From Chthonomonas sp. (GTDB taxonomy: Bacteria; Armatimonadota; Fimbriimonadia; Fimbriimonadales; Fimbriimonadaceae), in contig JAEURQ010000002.1 in the NCBI GenBank assembly GCA_016788425.1, forward strand, positions 186,001 through 250,000: a stretch of 64,000 nt of DNA, read 5' to 3'. Every line of letters starts with the position of its first letter. The stretch's first letter is position 1. Positions 8,597 to 16,968 of this stretch are shown one piece after another. The notes below the pieces were generated by a model. The model saw nothing but the letters and a program-made list of their open reading frames with translations, had not been told where the DNA came from and made no database searches. The position numbers were made by a program, and so were the translations under genes.

Positions 8597-10039
8597 TTAG
8601 CCGAAGGGAAGTTGCACCTTAGGCATCACTTGCTCTACGGTGTAAGCCAGTTGCAAGATGCGCTCATCGCCCATGACCGGGCCCATGAGTTGCAAGCCCA
8701 CCGGCAAGCCGTCGGCCAACCCGGCGTTGAGCGAAATCGCAGGGAAGCCGCCCATGTTCGCCGGAATCGTGCACGAGTCCAGCACTTTCAGAGCCATCGG
8801 GTCTTCGCTCAGCGAGCCAATAGTAAACGCAACGGTGGGGCTGGTCGGCGAGATCACGGCGTCAAAATCTCGATGCAGCGCGGCGAATTCGTCCGCCATC
8901 ACAGTTCGCACTTGCTGCGCGCGGCGGTAGTAGGCGTCGTAGTATCCGGCGCTCAGCACGTAGGTGCCGGTCATAATGCGAAGCTTCACCTCGCGCCCAA
9001 AGAGTTGTCCGCGAGTGCTGGCCGAGCTGCCCGCGTGACCGTCGCCTTCGATGCGCGGCCCGTAGCGAACACCGTCGAATCGGCCCAGGTTGCTACTGGC
9101 TTCGGCGGGGGCGATGATGTAGTAAATGGTGACGGCTTGCTTGACGCTCGGCACGGAAACCGGGACGATCTCGACACCCTCGCGGCGGAGCGTTTCGAAG
9201 GCGGCTTCGACCACTTGGCGAACGCCATCTTCCAGACCCTCCTCCATCATTTCGCGCGGCACGGCGAACCGCTTGCCCTTCAGGCTCCCACCCTTGAGGT
9301 CCGAAATGTCGATTTTCGCGTCGGGCAGAGACGTGCTGTCGTGTCCGCAGTGACCGCTGATGGCAGCGGTCAGGTGAGCAACATCTTCGACCGTGGTGCC
9401 GAACGGACCGATCTGATCGAGGCTACTGGCGAAGGCGACCAGCCCATAGCGCGACACGCGCCCGTAAGTTGGTTTGAACCCGACGATGCCGGTGAGGGCG
9501 GCGGGCTGCCGAATCGAGCCGCCGGTATCGCTACCCAGCGAGAGCGGCGTGATTCCACCCGCGACGGCGGCGGCCGATCCGCCGGAACTTCCGCCCGGCG
9601 ACCGCGTGAGGTCCCACGGATTGCGCGAAAGTTGGTAGGCGCTCGTTTCGGTGGAGCTGCCCATCGCAAACTCGTCGAGGTTGGTCTTGCCCGCGATGAG
9701 GCACCCCGCATCGCGCAATTGGTTGGTCACCGAGGCGCTGTAGGGAGGGATGTAGCCCTCCAAAATCTTGCTCGCGCAGGTGAGCGGTTGCCCTTCGACG
9801 GCGATGTTGTCCTTGACCGCGACGGGAACGCCCGCCAGCGGCGATGTCCAACCGGAATCGAGTTTGGCTTGGATCGCCGTGGCTTCCGCGCGCACGGCGT
9901 CGGCGTCGACGTTAAGGAACACGCCGAGCTCAGCGGCTCGCGCTTGTTTGGAAAGGAACTCTTCGGCCACTTCAGGCACGGAAATTTGCCGGGACGCGAT
10001 GGCGCGTGCGAGTTCGACCGCTGTTTTGGGGTGAGACAA
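8597..10039 (-). CDS. gatA: Asp-tRNA(Asn)/Glu-tRNA(Gln) amidotransferase subunit A
   Basis: A 480-residue amidase-signature enzyme that supplies ammonia from glutamine to misacylated tRNA in the GatCAB complex. The catalytic Ser-Ser-Lys triad is visible: the lysine in VAVKDNIA near residue 74, and [14 protein letters not shown] near residue 150 with both serines. It follows gatC with a 6 bp gap. The start is a TTG at 10039 with a GGAG ribosome-binding site 9 nt upstream, overlapping the end of gatC. gatB is not in this window. Confidence 0.97.
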   Translation of the reverse strand: MSHPKTAVELARAIASRQISVPEVAEEFLSKQARAAELGVFLNVDADAVRAEATAIQAKLDSGWTSPLAGVPVAVKDNIAVEGQPLTCASKILEGYIPPYSASVTNQLRDAGCLIAGKTNLDEFAMGSSTETSAYQLSRNPWDLTRSPGGSSGGSAAAVAGGITPLSLGSDTGGSIRQPAALTGIVGFKPTYGRVSRYGLVAFASSLDQIGPFGTTVEDVAHLTAAISGHCGHDSTSLPDAKIDISDLKGGSLKGKRFAVPREMMEEGLEDGVRQVVEAAFETLRREGVEIVPVSVPSVKQAVTIYYIIAPAEASSNLGRFDGVRYGPRIEGDGHAGSSASTRGQLFGREVKLRIMTGTYVLSAGYYDAYYRRAQQVRTVMADEFAALHRDFDAVISPTSPTVAFTIGSLSEDPMALKVLDSCTIPANMGGFPAISLNAGLADGLPVGLQLMGPVMGDERILQLAYTVEQVMPKVQLPFG

Positions 10040-10045
10040 CCGGGC

Positions 10046-10336
10046 TTACTCCTCGATGATAATGGGGACGACGAAGAGCCCAGCGCGAGACTTGGGAGCG
10101 GATTTGAAAATCACATCGCGCGAGAGCCCGGGCACGACCACATCGTCGGCAAGGACATTGGTAAGCGACACGGCGTGCGGTCGCGGGCGGATTCCCTCAA
10201 CATCAATTTCGTCCAAGTCGCTAAAATGACCGAGGAGCGCGTTGAGCTCACCTTGGAACACTCGGAGTTCCTGTTCGGTGAGGTCGAGTCGCGCGAGTCG
10301 GGCCACATGCTGGACCTCATCGAAGGAAATCGCCAT
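10046..10336 (-). CDS. gatC: Asp/Glu-tRNA amidotransferase subunit C
   Basis: A 96-residue GatC: begins MAISFDEVQHVARLARLDL, has an acidic middle (HFSDLDEIDVEGI) and PRPHAVSLTNVLADD. It stabilises GatA in the GatCAB complex. I use the ATG at 10336 rather than the one at 10345, because a perfect TATAAT box ends 7 nt upstream of 10336 and overlaps the other ATG. This predicts a leaderless gatCA mRNA. Confidence 0.93.
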   Translation of the reverse strand: MAISFDEVQHVARLARLDLTEQELRVFQGELNALLGHFSDLDEIDVEGIRPRPHAVSLTNVLADDVVVPGLSRDVIFKSAPKSRAGLFVVPIIIEE

Positions 10337-10374
10337 ACAATGCATTATAGCGCAGGAGGCAACTGGTCACCGTG
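10334..10374. promoter_or_regulatory. Divergent promoter region gatC / DUF255 gene
   Basis: Only 35 bp separate the two start codons. On the minus strand TATAAT (10344-10349) ends 7 nt before the gatC ATG. On the plus strand TACAAT (10336-10341) precedes a good ribosome-binding site (AGGAGG near 10353) for the GTG at 10372. The two -10 elements face each other around the palindromic TGCA. Clear -35 boxes are not visible. Confidence 0.6.
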
Positions 10375-12447
10375 AGGAAAGGCCCGCAGAAATCCTTGTT
10401 TCCCGCGAGCGTGCTGACGGTCACCACGCTCGTGGTGGCGACGTTCTTGTCGCAGGGTCTGCGTTCCTCGGTGCCGCGGATCGGCGCGGGAACCCTCCGC
10501 GAGGGTACCGAAGATTTTTTGCGTGCGGCGAGCAATCAGGACATTCCGTGGCAAGAACTTTCGGAAGAAGTGTTTCGCGAGGCCAAGCTTAAGGACAAGC
10601 CGATTTTGATGATCTGCGGCGATCGCATGGACCTGATGGCGCAGCGGATTGATGAGAAGGTATTCCTCGATCGGGAGGTTACGGCGTGGCTCAAAACCAG
10701 CTTTATCTGCGTGAGGGTGGACCTGGCCCAGCGGCCCGAGTGGCGTGACGTTTACCTGCAGGTGGAGCGCGGGCGCGCGCACGTAAACCCCAACTGGCAG
10801 GGTTGGATGCTGCTACCCAACGGCAAGACGTTCAATCGCATTTTGCTTAGCGGTGTGAGCCAACTGGATGCCCGCTGGTTCATGCCGATTGTACGCTCGA
10901 GCGTGCAACGGTTTCGCGAGATTCAGCGCGGCGGCGGCGGCGTGGTTCCCGGGGAAGCCCAGGCCAAAGATCGCAACTTCCTCATCGGCTCGCCTGCCGA
11001 AACGCCCGACACGAGTCGCTTTGGCGACTACCTGGAGGAGTACGCTCAACAATTGGCGAAAGCCGCGCCCGTGCCGGCCCACTTTTTGCCGCCCACCCAG
11101 CAGATTCAGTTTCTGCTGATTACGGGTCGAACGGAGGAGGCAACGGCGCTTTTGGACCGCCTCTTGATGTCGCCGTTTACCGATTGGGTGGATGGCGGCG
11201 TGTTTCAGCAGGCGCTCCGCATGGATTGGAGCGAGGTCGCGTTTCAGAAGTCCGCGGTGCGCGTGGCGGACTTCCTCAGCGTGCTGACCATTGCCTACTT
11301 GCGCACCCAAAACCCGCTGTACAAATACGCCGCGGACCTCGCCTTCTCGTGCCTGGCGGATCGGTTTCGCCTGGGAGGATTTGTGCGGGGTTCACAGTTT
11401 GCCGACATGTCGGCAAACGGACATTCGCCGATCTACTCGGTTCCGTTTTCCGAGCTGCGCGAGGGCCTGACGCCCGCGCAGCGCGACACGCTCTTCAAAT
11501 TCTTCCCGCTCAATCGTCGCCTTCCGGCGCAACAAACGCTGGTGCTCAACGATGTGCAATTCGCCAGCGAGAACCTTGCCGAACTCGCCGAAGTGCTGCT
11601 CCCGGTGCGCTTGGCCAAGGCCGGAAAGACGCGCTACTTTGGGGCCGAGCAGCAGGCCGACGTCGCCGGGATCGCAGTGGCGCGGATGTCGCGCATGGCG
11701 CGTCTGTTCCAAGATCACGACAAGTCGGACGTGGCTTCGGAACTGCGCGACAAACTGGAAACCTTGCTGGCGGGCGATTCGGTGCTGCACTCGCTGCGAG
11801 TGCTCAACGAGGGCCACAGCACCCTGAAAGACGCCTTGGCAGTCTCCGATGCGATGCTGGAGCAGTACCTGCTGAACGGCAATCTGGATAGTTTTGAGCG
11901 GGGTCTCCGCATTTTGCTCGCGGCGATGGAGGACTTCTCCGGTCCGCGCGACGGGGTGTTGGTGAATTGGAAACCGTTCGCCCCCGAAAACTGGCCGCCG
12001 GACATCACCACGCCGGGGCTGGTTGATTCGTTCGGCGAGAGCAGCGCGGCGATGGCGATTCGGCTAGCCAACAACTACGGCAAGATTCTGCGCGCGATAA
12101 AGATTGACGACCTGGGTCCGGCCGTGGGCGAGAAACTCGCGGCGTTCGCCGAAACCTCGGTGCGTGTGTTTTCGCAACCCGCCACAAGGGTCGGTTGGAA
12201 CGCGGCCGGCTATTTCTGCTCGGCGTGGCGCGTGCTCAAAGGCAGCGTCGTGCTGGTGAAAGGGCCGCTGGCGGTGGACGAGGCGACCACGTTGGCGCGC
12301 CGGATTCCTCATCGGTTTGTGGCGCCGCTGGTGGGTCAACTCACCGAGGGATGGAGCCTGAAGGCCGACGGCGTGTACGTGGTGAGCCCGGATGGGGTGG
12401 CCGGTCCGCTGACTCCGGACGAGGTAACCGGGCAATTGGGCGGCTAG
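10372..12447 (+). CDS. YyaL/DUF255-like thioredoxin-fold protein
   Basis: A 691-residue protein with an N-terminal signal or anchor (about residues 8-27), a region matching the DUF255 thioredoxin-like fold (IPWQELSEEVFREAKLKDKP, then EKVFLDREVTAWLKTSF and VDLAQRPEWRDVY), and a long C-terminal alpha-toroid-like half. Typical YyaL/SPATA20 proteins have CHWCH after the first beta strand. Here that place reads CGDRMDLMAQ, so the CxxC redox pair is lost. The start is GTG with AGGAGG upstream. Function in the family is unsettled; I infer a non-redox exported relative. Confidence 0.75.
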   Translation: MRKGPQKSLFPASVLTVTTLVVATFLSQGLRSSVPRIGAGTLREGTEDFLRAASNQDIPWQELSEEVFREAKLKDKPILMICGDRMDLMAQRIDEKVFLDREVTAWLKTSFICVRVDLAQRPEWRDVYLQVERGRAHVNPNWQGWMLLPNGKTFNRILLSGVSQLDARWFMPIVRSSVQRFREIQRGGGGVVPGEAQAKDRNFLIGSPAETPDTSRFGDYLEEYAQQLAKAAPVPAHFLPPTQQIQFLLITGRTEEATALLDRLLMSPFTDWVDGGVFQQALRMDWSEVAFQKSAVRVADFLSVLTIAYLRTQNPLYKYAADLAFSCLADRFRLGGFVRGSQFADMSANGHSPIYSVPFSELREGLTPAQRDTLFKFFPLNRRLPAQQTLVLNDVQFASENLAELAEVLLPVRLAKAGKTRYFGAEQQADVAGIAVARMSRMARLFQDHDKSDVASELRDKLETLLAGDSVLHSLRVLNEGHSTLKDALAVSDAMLEQYLLNGNLDSFERGLRILLAAMEDFSGPRDGVLVNWKPFAPENWPPDITTPGLVDSFGESSAAMAIRLANNYGKILRAIKIDDLGPAVGEKLAAFAETSVRVFSQPATRVGWNAAGYFCSAWRVLKGSVVLVKGPLAVDEATTLARRIPHRFVAPLVGQLTEGWSLKADGVYVVSPDGVAGPLTPDEVTGQLGG

Positions 12448-12451
12448 CACC

Positions 12452-12480
12452 CTGAAAATTTCTCCGGATCGGGCTATAAT
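12452..12480 (+). promoter_or_regulatory. Promoter of tRNA-Ser
   Basis: CTGAAA (12452-12457), a 17 nt spacer and a perfect TATAAT (12475-12480), 13 nt before the mature tRNA 5' end. This is the clearest sigma-70-type promoter in the window and supports the local -10 consensus. Confidence 0.8.
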
Positions 12481-12493
12481 CTTCCTTCGGATC

Positions 12494-12581
12494 GGAGAGG
12501 TCGCATAGTGGTCTAGTGCGCCGCACTCGAAATGCGGTGTGTCGCAAGGCACCGTGGGTTCGAATCCCACCCTCTCCTCCA
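12494..12581 (+). tRNA. tRNA-Ser (anticodon CGA)
   Basis: An 88 nt class II tRNA with encoded CCA. The acceptor stem GGAGAGG pairs with CCTCTCC, the anticodon stem CCGCA/TGCGG encloses loop CTCGAAA (anticodon CGA), and a long variable arm lies between the anticodon stem and the T arm (GTGGG TTCGAAT CCCAC). The long variable arm and CGA anticodon identify serine, reading UCG. The discriminator base appears to be T rather than the usual G, which is worth checking. Confidence 0.93.
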
Positions 12582-12601
12582 TTTCGCTTTTTTCGCCTAC
12601 A

Positions 12602-12629
12602 TTGAACCATCGAAACCGGGAACTATGAC
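12602..12629 (+). promoter_or_regulatory. Probable promoter of the frameshifted lipoprotein gene
   Basis: TTGAAC (12602-12607), a 16 nt spacer and TATGAC (12624-12629), 26 nt before the GTG start at 12656, whose likely ribosome-binding site is GGAAG. Confidence 0.5.
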
Positions 12630-12655
12630 AAGGTTTCGAAGGTTGGGAAGTTGTT

Positions 12656-13448
12656 GTGAAGCAACCCGCGTATCCGTTACTCATCATCGTTGCGTGTCTA
12701 GCTGCACATGGCTGTGGGTCTAAGCAAGTAGCCGCCGACGATAAGCGCGGCATCGTTCAGCATAATCCAAAGTTCTTAGCTTACGGCTTCTACCCGAAAG
12801 CTGGCAAAGTTGTTTTGATCGATGAGGACTCCCGTGAAGGGAGCGTGGCAGACTACAGCGCAAACATCACCGACAGTATAAAGTTGGGAAGAAACTCTAT
12901 TGTTGTTACGTTAATGGATAGCGGCTATGTCGTTCTTGATAGCGGCCCGCTTCAACAAATCAAGAAAGTTAACGCAAAAGGCAATACAATTTCTTCCATC
13001 CTCGTGAAGGGTGAATTCGTTCCTGTCCTTAGGATCGAGTAATTATGTTGTGACGATTTCTGGGGGAAAGGATTCAATCATCCTTGTCGACCTCTCCACT
13101 CTAAAATCTGTCCCAATCGGTGACCTTCCCAAATACCCATACATCGACGCATTTTGGACGGATCGAGGATTGGAGATTCTTGGCGATTTCAAGTCTTCTG
13201 GGCCTGTCAAACCTGGGAGCGGTGCGTTGCCACAAGTGCATTTTCACCCGTCCGAGACTAAGGTGGAGTTACGCATTGCTAACCAGTGGTTGTCATGGAT
13301 GGAATCTGGTGAGTTCTTGGACGCTTTCGGCAAGAAGTGGAGACCAGCTTTTGATGGACAATCACTGTTCCGAACGGTCGGCAAGGGCCGAACCGAGTTC
13401 GTCCTGGTCGAGGGGTACCGAATTGCCCCCAAGCCTGCGACCAAGTAG
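12656..13448 (+). pseudogene. Putative lipoprotein split by a +1 frameshift
   Basis: The first frame (12656-13042) encodes 128 residues with a lipoprotein signal peptide (AAHGC, Cys at about 20) and a beta-rich body. The second frame (in phase from 13011 to 13448) continues the same style (YVVTISGGKDSIILVDLSTL) and ends with EGYRIAPKPATK. The two overlap in 13011-13042 and differ by +1. Together they would make a protein of about 263 residues, perhaps a beta-propeller-like fragment. GC content is visibly lower than that of the neighbours. It may be a decayed acquired gene, a sequencing error or programmed frameshifting at CTT AGG. No family recognised. Confidence 0.6.
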
Positions 13449-13560
13449 CGACCAGCTTCTTGCCGCAATTCGCGCAACATCCGCCGAGACTGGCATTCTT
13501 AACAGCCGGACTGTCACATTGCTCGCTCCTAGGCGCAACTAGCAACAGGAGAAGAGAGCT

Positions 13561-14787
13561 ATGAAATCCATCCTTGTTTTGTCGTCGGTGGCGCTGGCCG
13601 CCCTTGCCTCCGCGTACGGCCACTACGGAAACACGGCCGGCCGTATGGACTTTGCCTCGAAATATGACATCGGTGCGCGCCTGCGCTACGCCGGGCAGAT
13701 GAACGCCAACGTCTACGATTTCGGCAAGATCGGCGCCTTTGGCGCGTTGCCGCCCGGCCTCGCGGCAGGCGATGTCGCCGCCGGGGTTGCCGCGGCGACC
13801 GCCGACTGGAGCACCTATCTCAACATTCGCTATGACAATTCGGCGATGGGCGCGGCCGGCACGGGCACCATTCGGTTGCGCTACGATCCGACGCGGGCGA
13901 CCGGCGCGTATGCCGATGGCATCGTCGGGGGCGTCGCCGGACAAGTGGATTACGCGGAGATCGTCCTTGGTCGGCGACCAACCGCGGGCGCGGCATGGAC
14001 CGCGGCGAACTTTGCGTGGACGGTTAAGCACGAGCTTGGCCACACGCTGGGCTTGCTCGACCTGTACGAAAACACGGCGGAGGACTTCGTGGATCACGAC
14101 GTGAACGCCGGGGCGAACCCGCGCCTCAACTACGATTCGCGCCGCGACAACATCATGTTCCAAATCAACAACGGCAACAACTACAACCTGCCGGGCGTGA
14201 CCGTGATTGATAACGACGAGATCTACGGAGCCGCCTGGTTCTGGGGTTCGCCGCACAGTTTCATCTACACCGGCGCGATGAACGCCGCCTACACCGCGGG
14301 TGCGTTCCCCCGTCGCGGTTCGGCGGAACACCACGGCCAAAACAACGCGAAGAAGTGGAAGTATCGCGGCAACTTCGGCACCAACCGATTGCTCACCACG
14401 AACCCCTATATCGACATTGAGTTCTGGGGCTATCAAGGGTTCACGGGCACGCTTTGGGGTCCGGGCGCACCGGCGGCGTTCACCTACGAAGGTGAGATCA
14501 GCCCGAATGTGCACCGCTTCAAGGCCAACCGAGCCGACTTCGTCGGCAACTTTGAGCTGGAACTGGAAAGCAAGTACGACCGCGAATCGCGAATGTACGC
14601 CCAGGTGGTCGCGGGGAACAACGGCACCTCGTTCACGCTCGATCGCAACCTCAACGGCCTCGCCCACGACACCGGATTCTTGGGGACCCACAAGTTCGCC
14701 ATGGTCTTCGGCGCGGTCCCCGAACCCAGTTCGATGATGGCCTTGGCCATTGGCGCAGTTGCTCTCCTGCGTCGCAAAAAGAGCTAA
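13561..14787 (+). CDS. PEP-CTERM sorted zinc metalloprotease-like protein
   Basis: A 408-residue exported protein with a signal peptide (about 1-18) and the extended zinc motif HELGHTLGLLD at residues 157-167 (His157, Glu158, His161, Asp167). That is the HExxHxxGxxD form of metzincins with an Asp third ligand. The C-terminus is a PEP-CTERM tail, VPEPSS followed by a hydrophobic helix and RRKKS. It is likely a surface-anchored protease. The ribosome-binding site AGGAG is 11-12 nt upstream. The metalloprotease call rests on the motif; the subfamily is uncertain. Confidence 0.88.
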   Translation: MKSILVLSSVALAALASAYGHYGNTAGRMDFASKYDIGARLRYAGQMNANVYDFGKIGAFGALPPGLAAGDVAAGVAAATADWSTYLNIRYDNSAMGAAGTGTIRLRYDPTRATGAYADGIVGGVAGQVDYAEIVLGRRPTAGAAWTAANFAWTVKHELGHTLGLLDLYENTAEDFVDHDVNAGANPRLNYDSRRDNIMFQINNGNNYNLPGVTVIDNDEIYGAAWFWGSPHSFIYTGAMNAAYTAGAFPRRGSAEHHGQNNAKKWKYRGNFGTNRLLTTNPYIDIEFWGYQGFTGTLWGPGAPAAFTYEGEISPNVHRFKANRADFVGNFELELESKYDRESRMYAQVVAGNNGTSFTLDRNLNGLAHDTGFLGTHKFAMVFGAVPEPSSMMALAIGAVALLRRKKS

Positions 14788-14794
14788 GGACCAC

Positions 14795-14826
14795 ATCCGC
14801 CCGGTTTCGGCCGGGCGGATTTTTTG
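14795..14826 (+). terminator. Rho-independent terminator
   Basis: A GC-rich stem ATCCGCCCGG / CCGGGCGGAT with a short TTTCGG-type loop, followed by TTTTTTG, directly after the metalloprotease gene and before the convergent end of pheT. Confidence 0.9.
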
Positions 14827-16890
14827 TTACCGCAGGACGCCGCCGAGCGAAGTCACCGCCGACACCGCGCGGTCGCGCACGGCATTGGCTTCCTCGTCGG
14901 TAAACGTCGCGCCCATTTTGCGGAATTGCAACGCCAGCGCCAGGCTGTGGTTGCCCTCGGGCACACCTTGCCCCTCGTACACGTCAAAGAGCCAACTGTC
15001 TTCCAGCACGTCGCCGCACGCGTCATTGACAGCGGCGATCACGGTGGCAAACGGCACGCTCTTGGGGAGCATCACCGCGATGTCGCGGCGCGTGGCCGGG
15101 TGCCGACTGATGTCGTGGATCGCGTGCTCCATGTCGTCCTGAATCGCGAAGACCAGCAGATCGAGTTCGGCCATGAAGGTGGCTTCGGGCAGACCCAATT
15201 CATTGGCGAGGTCGGGGTGAATTTGACCCACGGTGCCCGCCCAAAGACGGCCGTGGTCAAGCAACACGCCGGCCTGCCGAGTCGGGTGGAAGCGGCGATC
15301 CGGATCGTGCGGCAGATCAAAGGTGATGCTGTCGTTGAGGGCGCCGGCCAGCTCCTCGACCATTCCCTTGATGCTAAAGAAGTCTGCCTCCGACGGGTTG
15401 CCGCCGGACCAGTGCGAGCGGGTCAACTGCCCGGTCGAGAGGATCGCGACTTCCGGGCTTTCATCCACCTGATAATCGCCCTGCAGAAAGACTTGCCCGA
15501 CCTCGAACAGGTGGACGTTTCGGCCTCCGTTGCGCAGGGCCGACTCGGCGAGGCCGGGCAACAAGCTGTCGCGCATCAGCGCCATTTCGGGGCTATGCGG
15601 ATTGCGCGGTCCGAGCCGCCAACTCTCGCTGAAATCCAGCGCGTGCTTATCGCGCAGCGTGTGGTTGATCACCTGATCGCAGCCGCAGCGGAGCAGTGCG
15701 GCGCGGGCTTGGTCGGCGAGTTTCGGCACGCCAAAAATGCCGCCGCGATTTGCGTGCCCGACAATCGGTGACTCAGGAATCTTGTCGTAGCCGTGAACGC
15801 GGCCAAGCTCTTCCACAAGATCTTCCTCGCGCAGAATATCGGGCCGCCACGAAGGCAGCGCAACGCGCAAGGTATCGCCATCGGAGCGCACGTCCATGCC
15901 GAGTCGGCTGAGGTGTTGAATCGCCTCGCCAGTGGTGATCGGCATTCCCAACAGTTCCACGGCGCGCGGGATTCGCAAGGTCACTTCGCGGCGCTGCGGA
16001 GGCCGCGGATAGACGTCGGCCACGCCGCTCAGTACGCCCGCATCCATCGGCGTTTGCGCGCCGACGGCCTCCATGTAGAGCTCGACAAAGCGGTTGAGCG
16101 CCGAGACCACTCCCTCGGGGTCCACCGACCGCTCAAACCGGTAACTCGCGTCGGTGTTGAGGCCGTTTTCTTTGCGCGTCTTGCGCACGCGGGTGTTCAC
16201 AAAGTGCGCGGCCTCCAGCAAAACGTCGGTCGTGTTCTCGTCGCACTCGGTACTCAGGCCGCCCATCACGCCAGCCAGACCAATCGCGCCGTTCGCGTTG
16301 AAAATCACCATGTGATCGGTCGTCAGCTTATGCTCGTCGCCGTTCAGCGTGGTCAGCGTCTCGCCGGCATTGGCCAGTCGCACGCCAAGATCGGGGCCGC
16401 CCAGTTTGCCGAGGTCATAGGCGTGGAGCGGTTGTCCCATTTCGAGCATCACATAGTTGGTCAGGTCAACCAGCAGGCTAATCGGGCGCAGACCCGCCGC
16501 CTCAAGCACCGCCTGCAGCGGCGCCGGGCTGGCACCATTTTTCACGCCACGAATCAGGCGGGCGGCGAACCGGGTGCAGTCCTCGGTTTCAATCTGAATG
16601 CGAATGCCGGGGTTGCCGTTTTCGTCGCCAAAGGCGATGCGATCGGCCAGGCGATTGTAAAGTTCGGTCGGCTTGGCTGCGGCATCTTTCGCCAGAATCT
16701 CGCGCGCCAAACCGAGGGCGCTCAGGCCGTCGCCGCGGTTGGCCATGACTTTGATGTCCAGCACGTCTTGCCCCGCCACCACATCCAAGCCCTCCAACTC
16801 AAAGCCTGCCATCGTCAGCAGGTCGCCGATCTGCTCGGCGCTGAGGTTTGTCTCGACAAGAGACCGGAGAAGGGAGACGGGAAGCTTCAT
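14827..16890 (-). CDS. pheT: Phenylalanyl-tRNA synthetase beta subunit, lacking the OB-fold domain
   Basis: 687 residues from the ATG at 16890, which has GAGG 5 nt upstream. The catalytic-like B3/B4, B5, core and C-terminal FDX-ACB domains are all visible (SRHPATRRDIAVMLP near the end). The usual tRNA-binding OB domain (B2, about 110 residues) is missing: the sequence passes from MAGFELEGLDVVAG straight to VMANRGDGLSALGLAREI. That explains the short length against about 790 residues in typical bacteria. It pairs with PheS as an alpha2beta2 enzyme charging tRNA-Phe. It is divergent from pheS instead of downstream of it. Confidence 0.95.
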   Translation of the reverse strand: MKLPVSLLRSLVETNLSAEQIGDLLTMAGFELEGLDVVAGQDVLDIKVMANRGDGLSALGLAREILAKDAAAKPTELYNRLADRIAFGDENGNPGIRIQIETEDCTRFAARLIRGVKNGASPAPLQAVLEAAGLRPISLLVDLTNYVMLEMGQPLHAYDLGKLGGPDLGVRLANAGETLTTLNGDEHKLTTDHMVIFNANGAIGLAGVMGGLSTECDENTTDVLLEAAHFVNTRVRKTRKENGLNTDASYRFERSVDPEGVVSALNRFVELYMEAVGAQTPMDAGVLSGVADVYPRPPQRREVTLRIPRAVELLGMPITTGEAIQHLSRLGMDVRSDGDTLRVALPSWRPDILREEDLVEELGRVHGYDKIPESPIVGHANRGGIFGVPKLADQARAALLRCGCDQVINHTLRDKHALDFSESWRLGPRNPHSPEMALMRDSLLPGLAESALRNGGRNVHLFEVGQVFLQGDYQVDESPEVAILSTGQLTRSHWSGGNPSEADFFSIKGMVEELAGALNDSITFDLPHDPDRRFHPTRQAGVLLDHGRLWAGTVGQIHPDLANELGLPEATFMAELDLLVFAIQDDMEHAIHDISRHPATRRDIAVMLPKSVPFATVIAAVNDACGDVLEDSWLFDVYEGQGVPEGNHSLALALQFRKMGATFTDEEANAVRDRAVSAVTSLGGVLR

Positions 16891-16968
16891 AGACGCCTCT
16901 TTTTTACCCAAAACAAGGCGACCCCTGGGTTAGATTGAGCGGGTTCTGGGTAAACAGTGGGGCAGAGT

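Noticed and set aside
13120-13542. A 140-codon frame overlapping the second half of the frameshifted lipoprotein
   Set aside because: Out of frame with the more plausible continuation; Arg/Ser/Cys-rich shadow composition.
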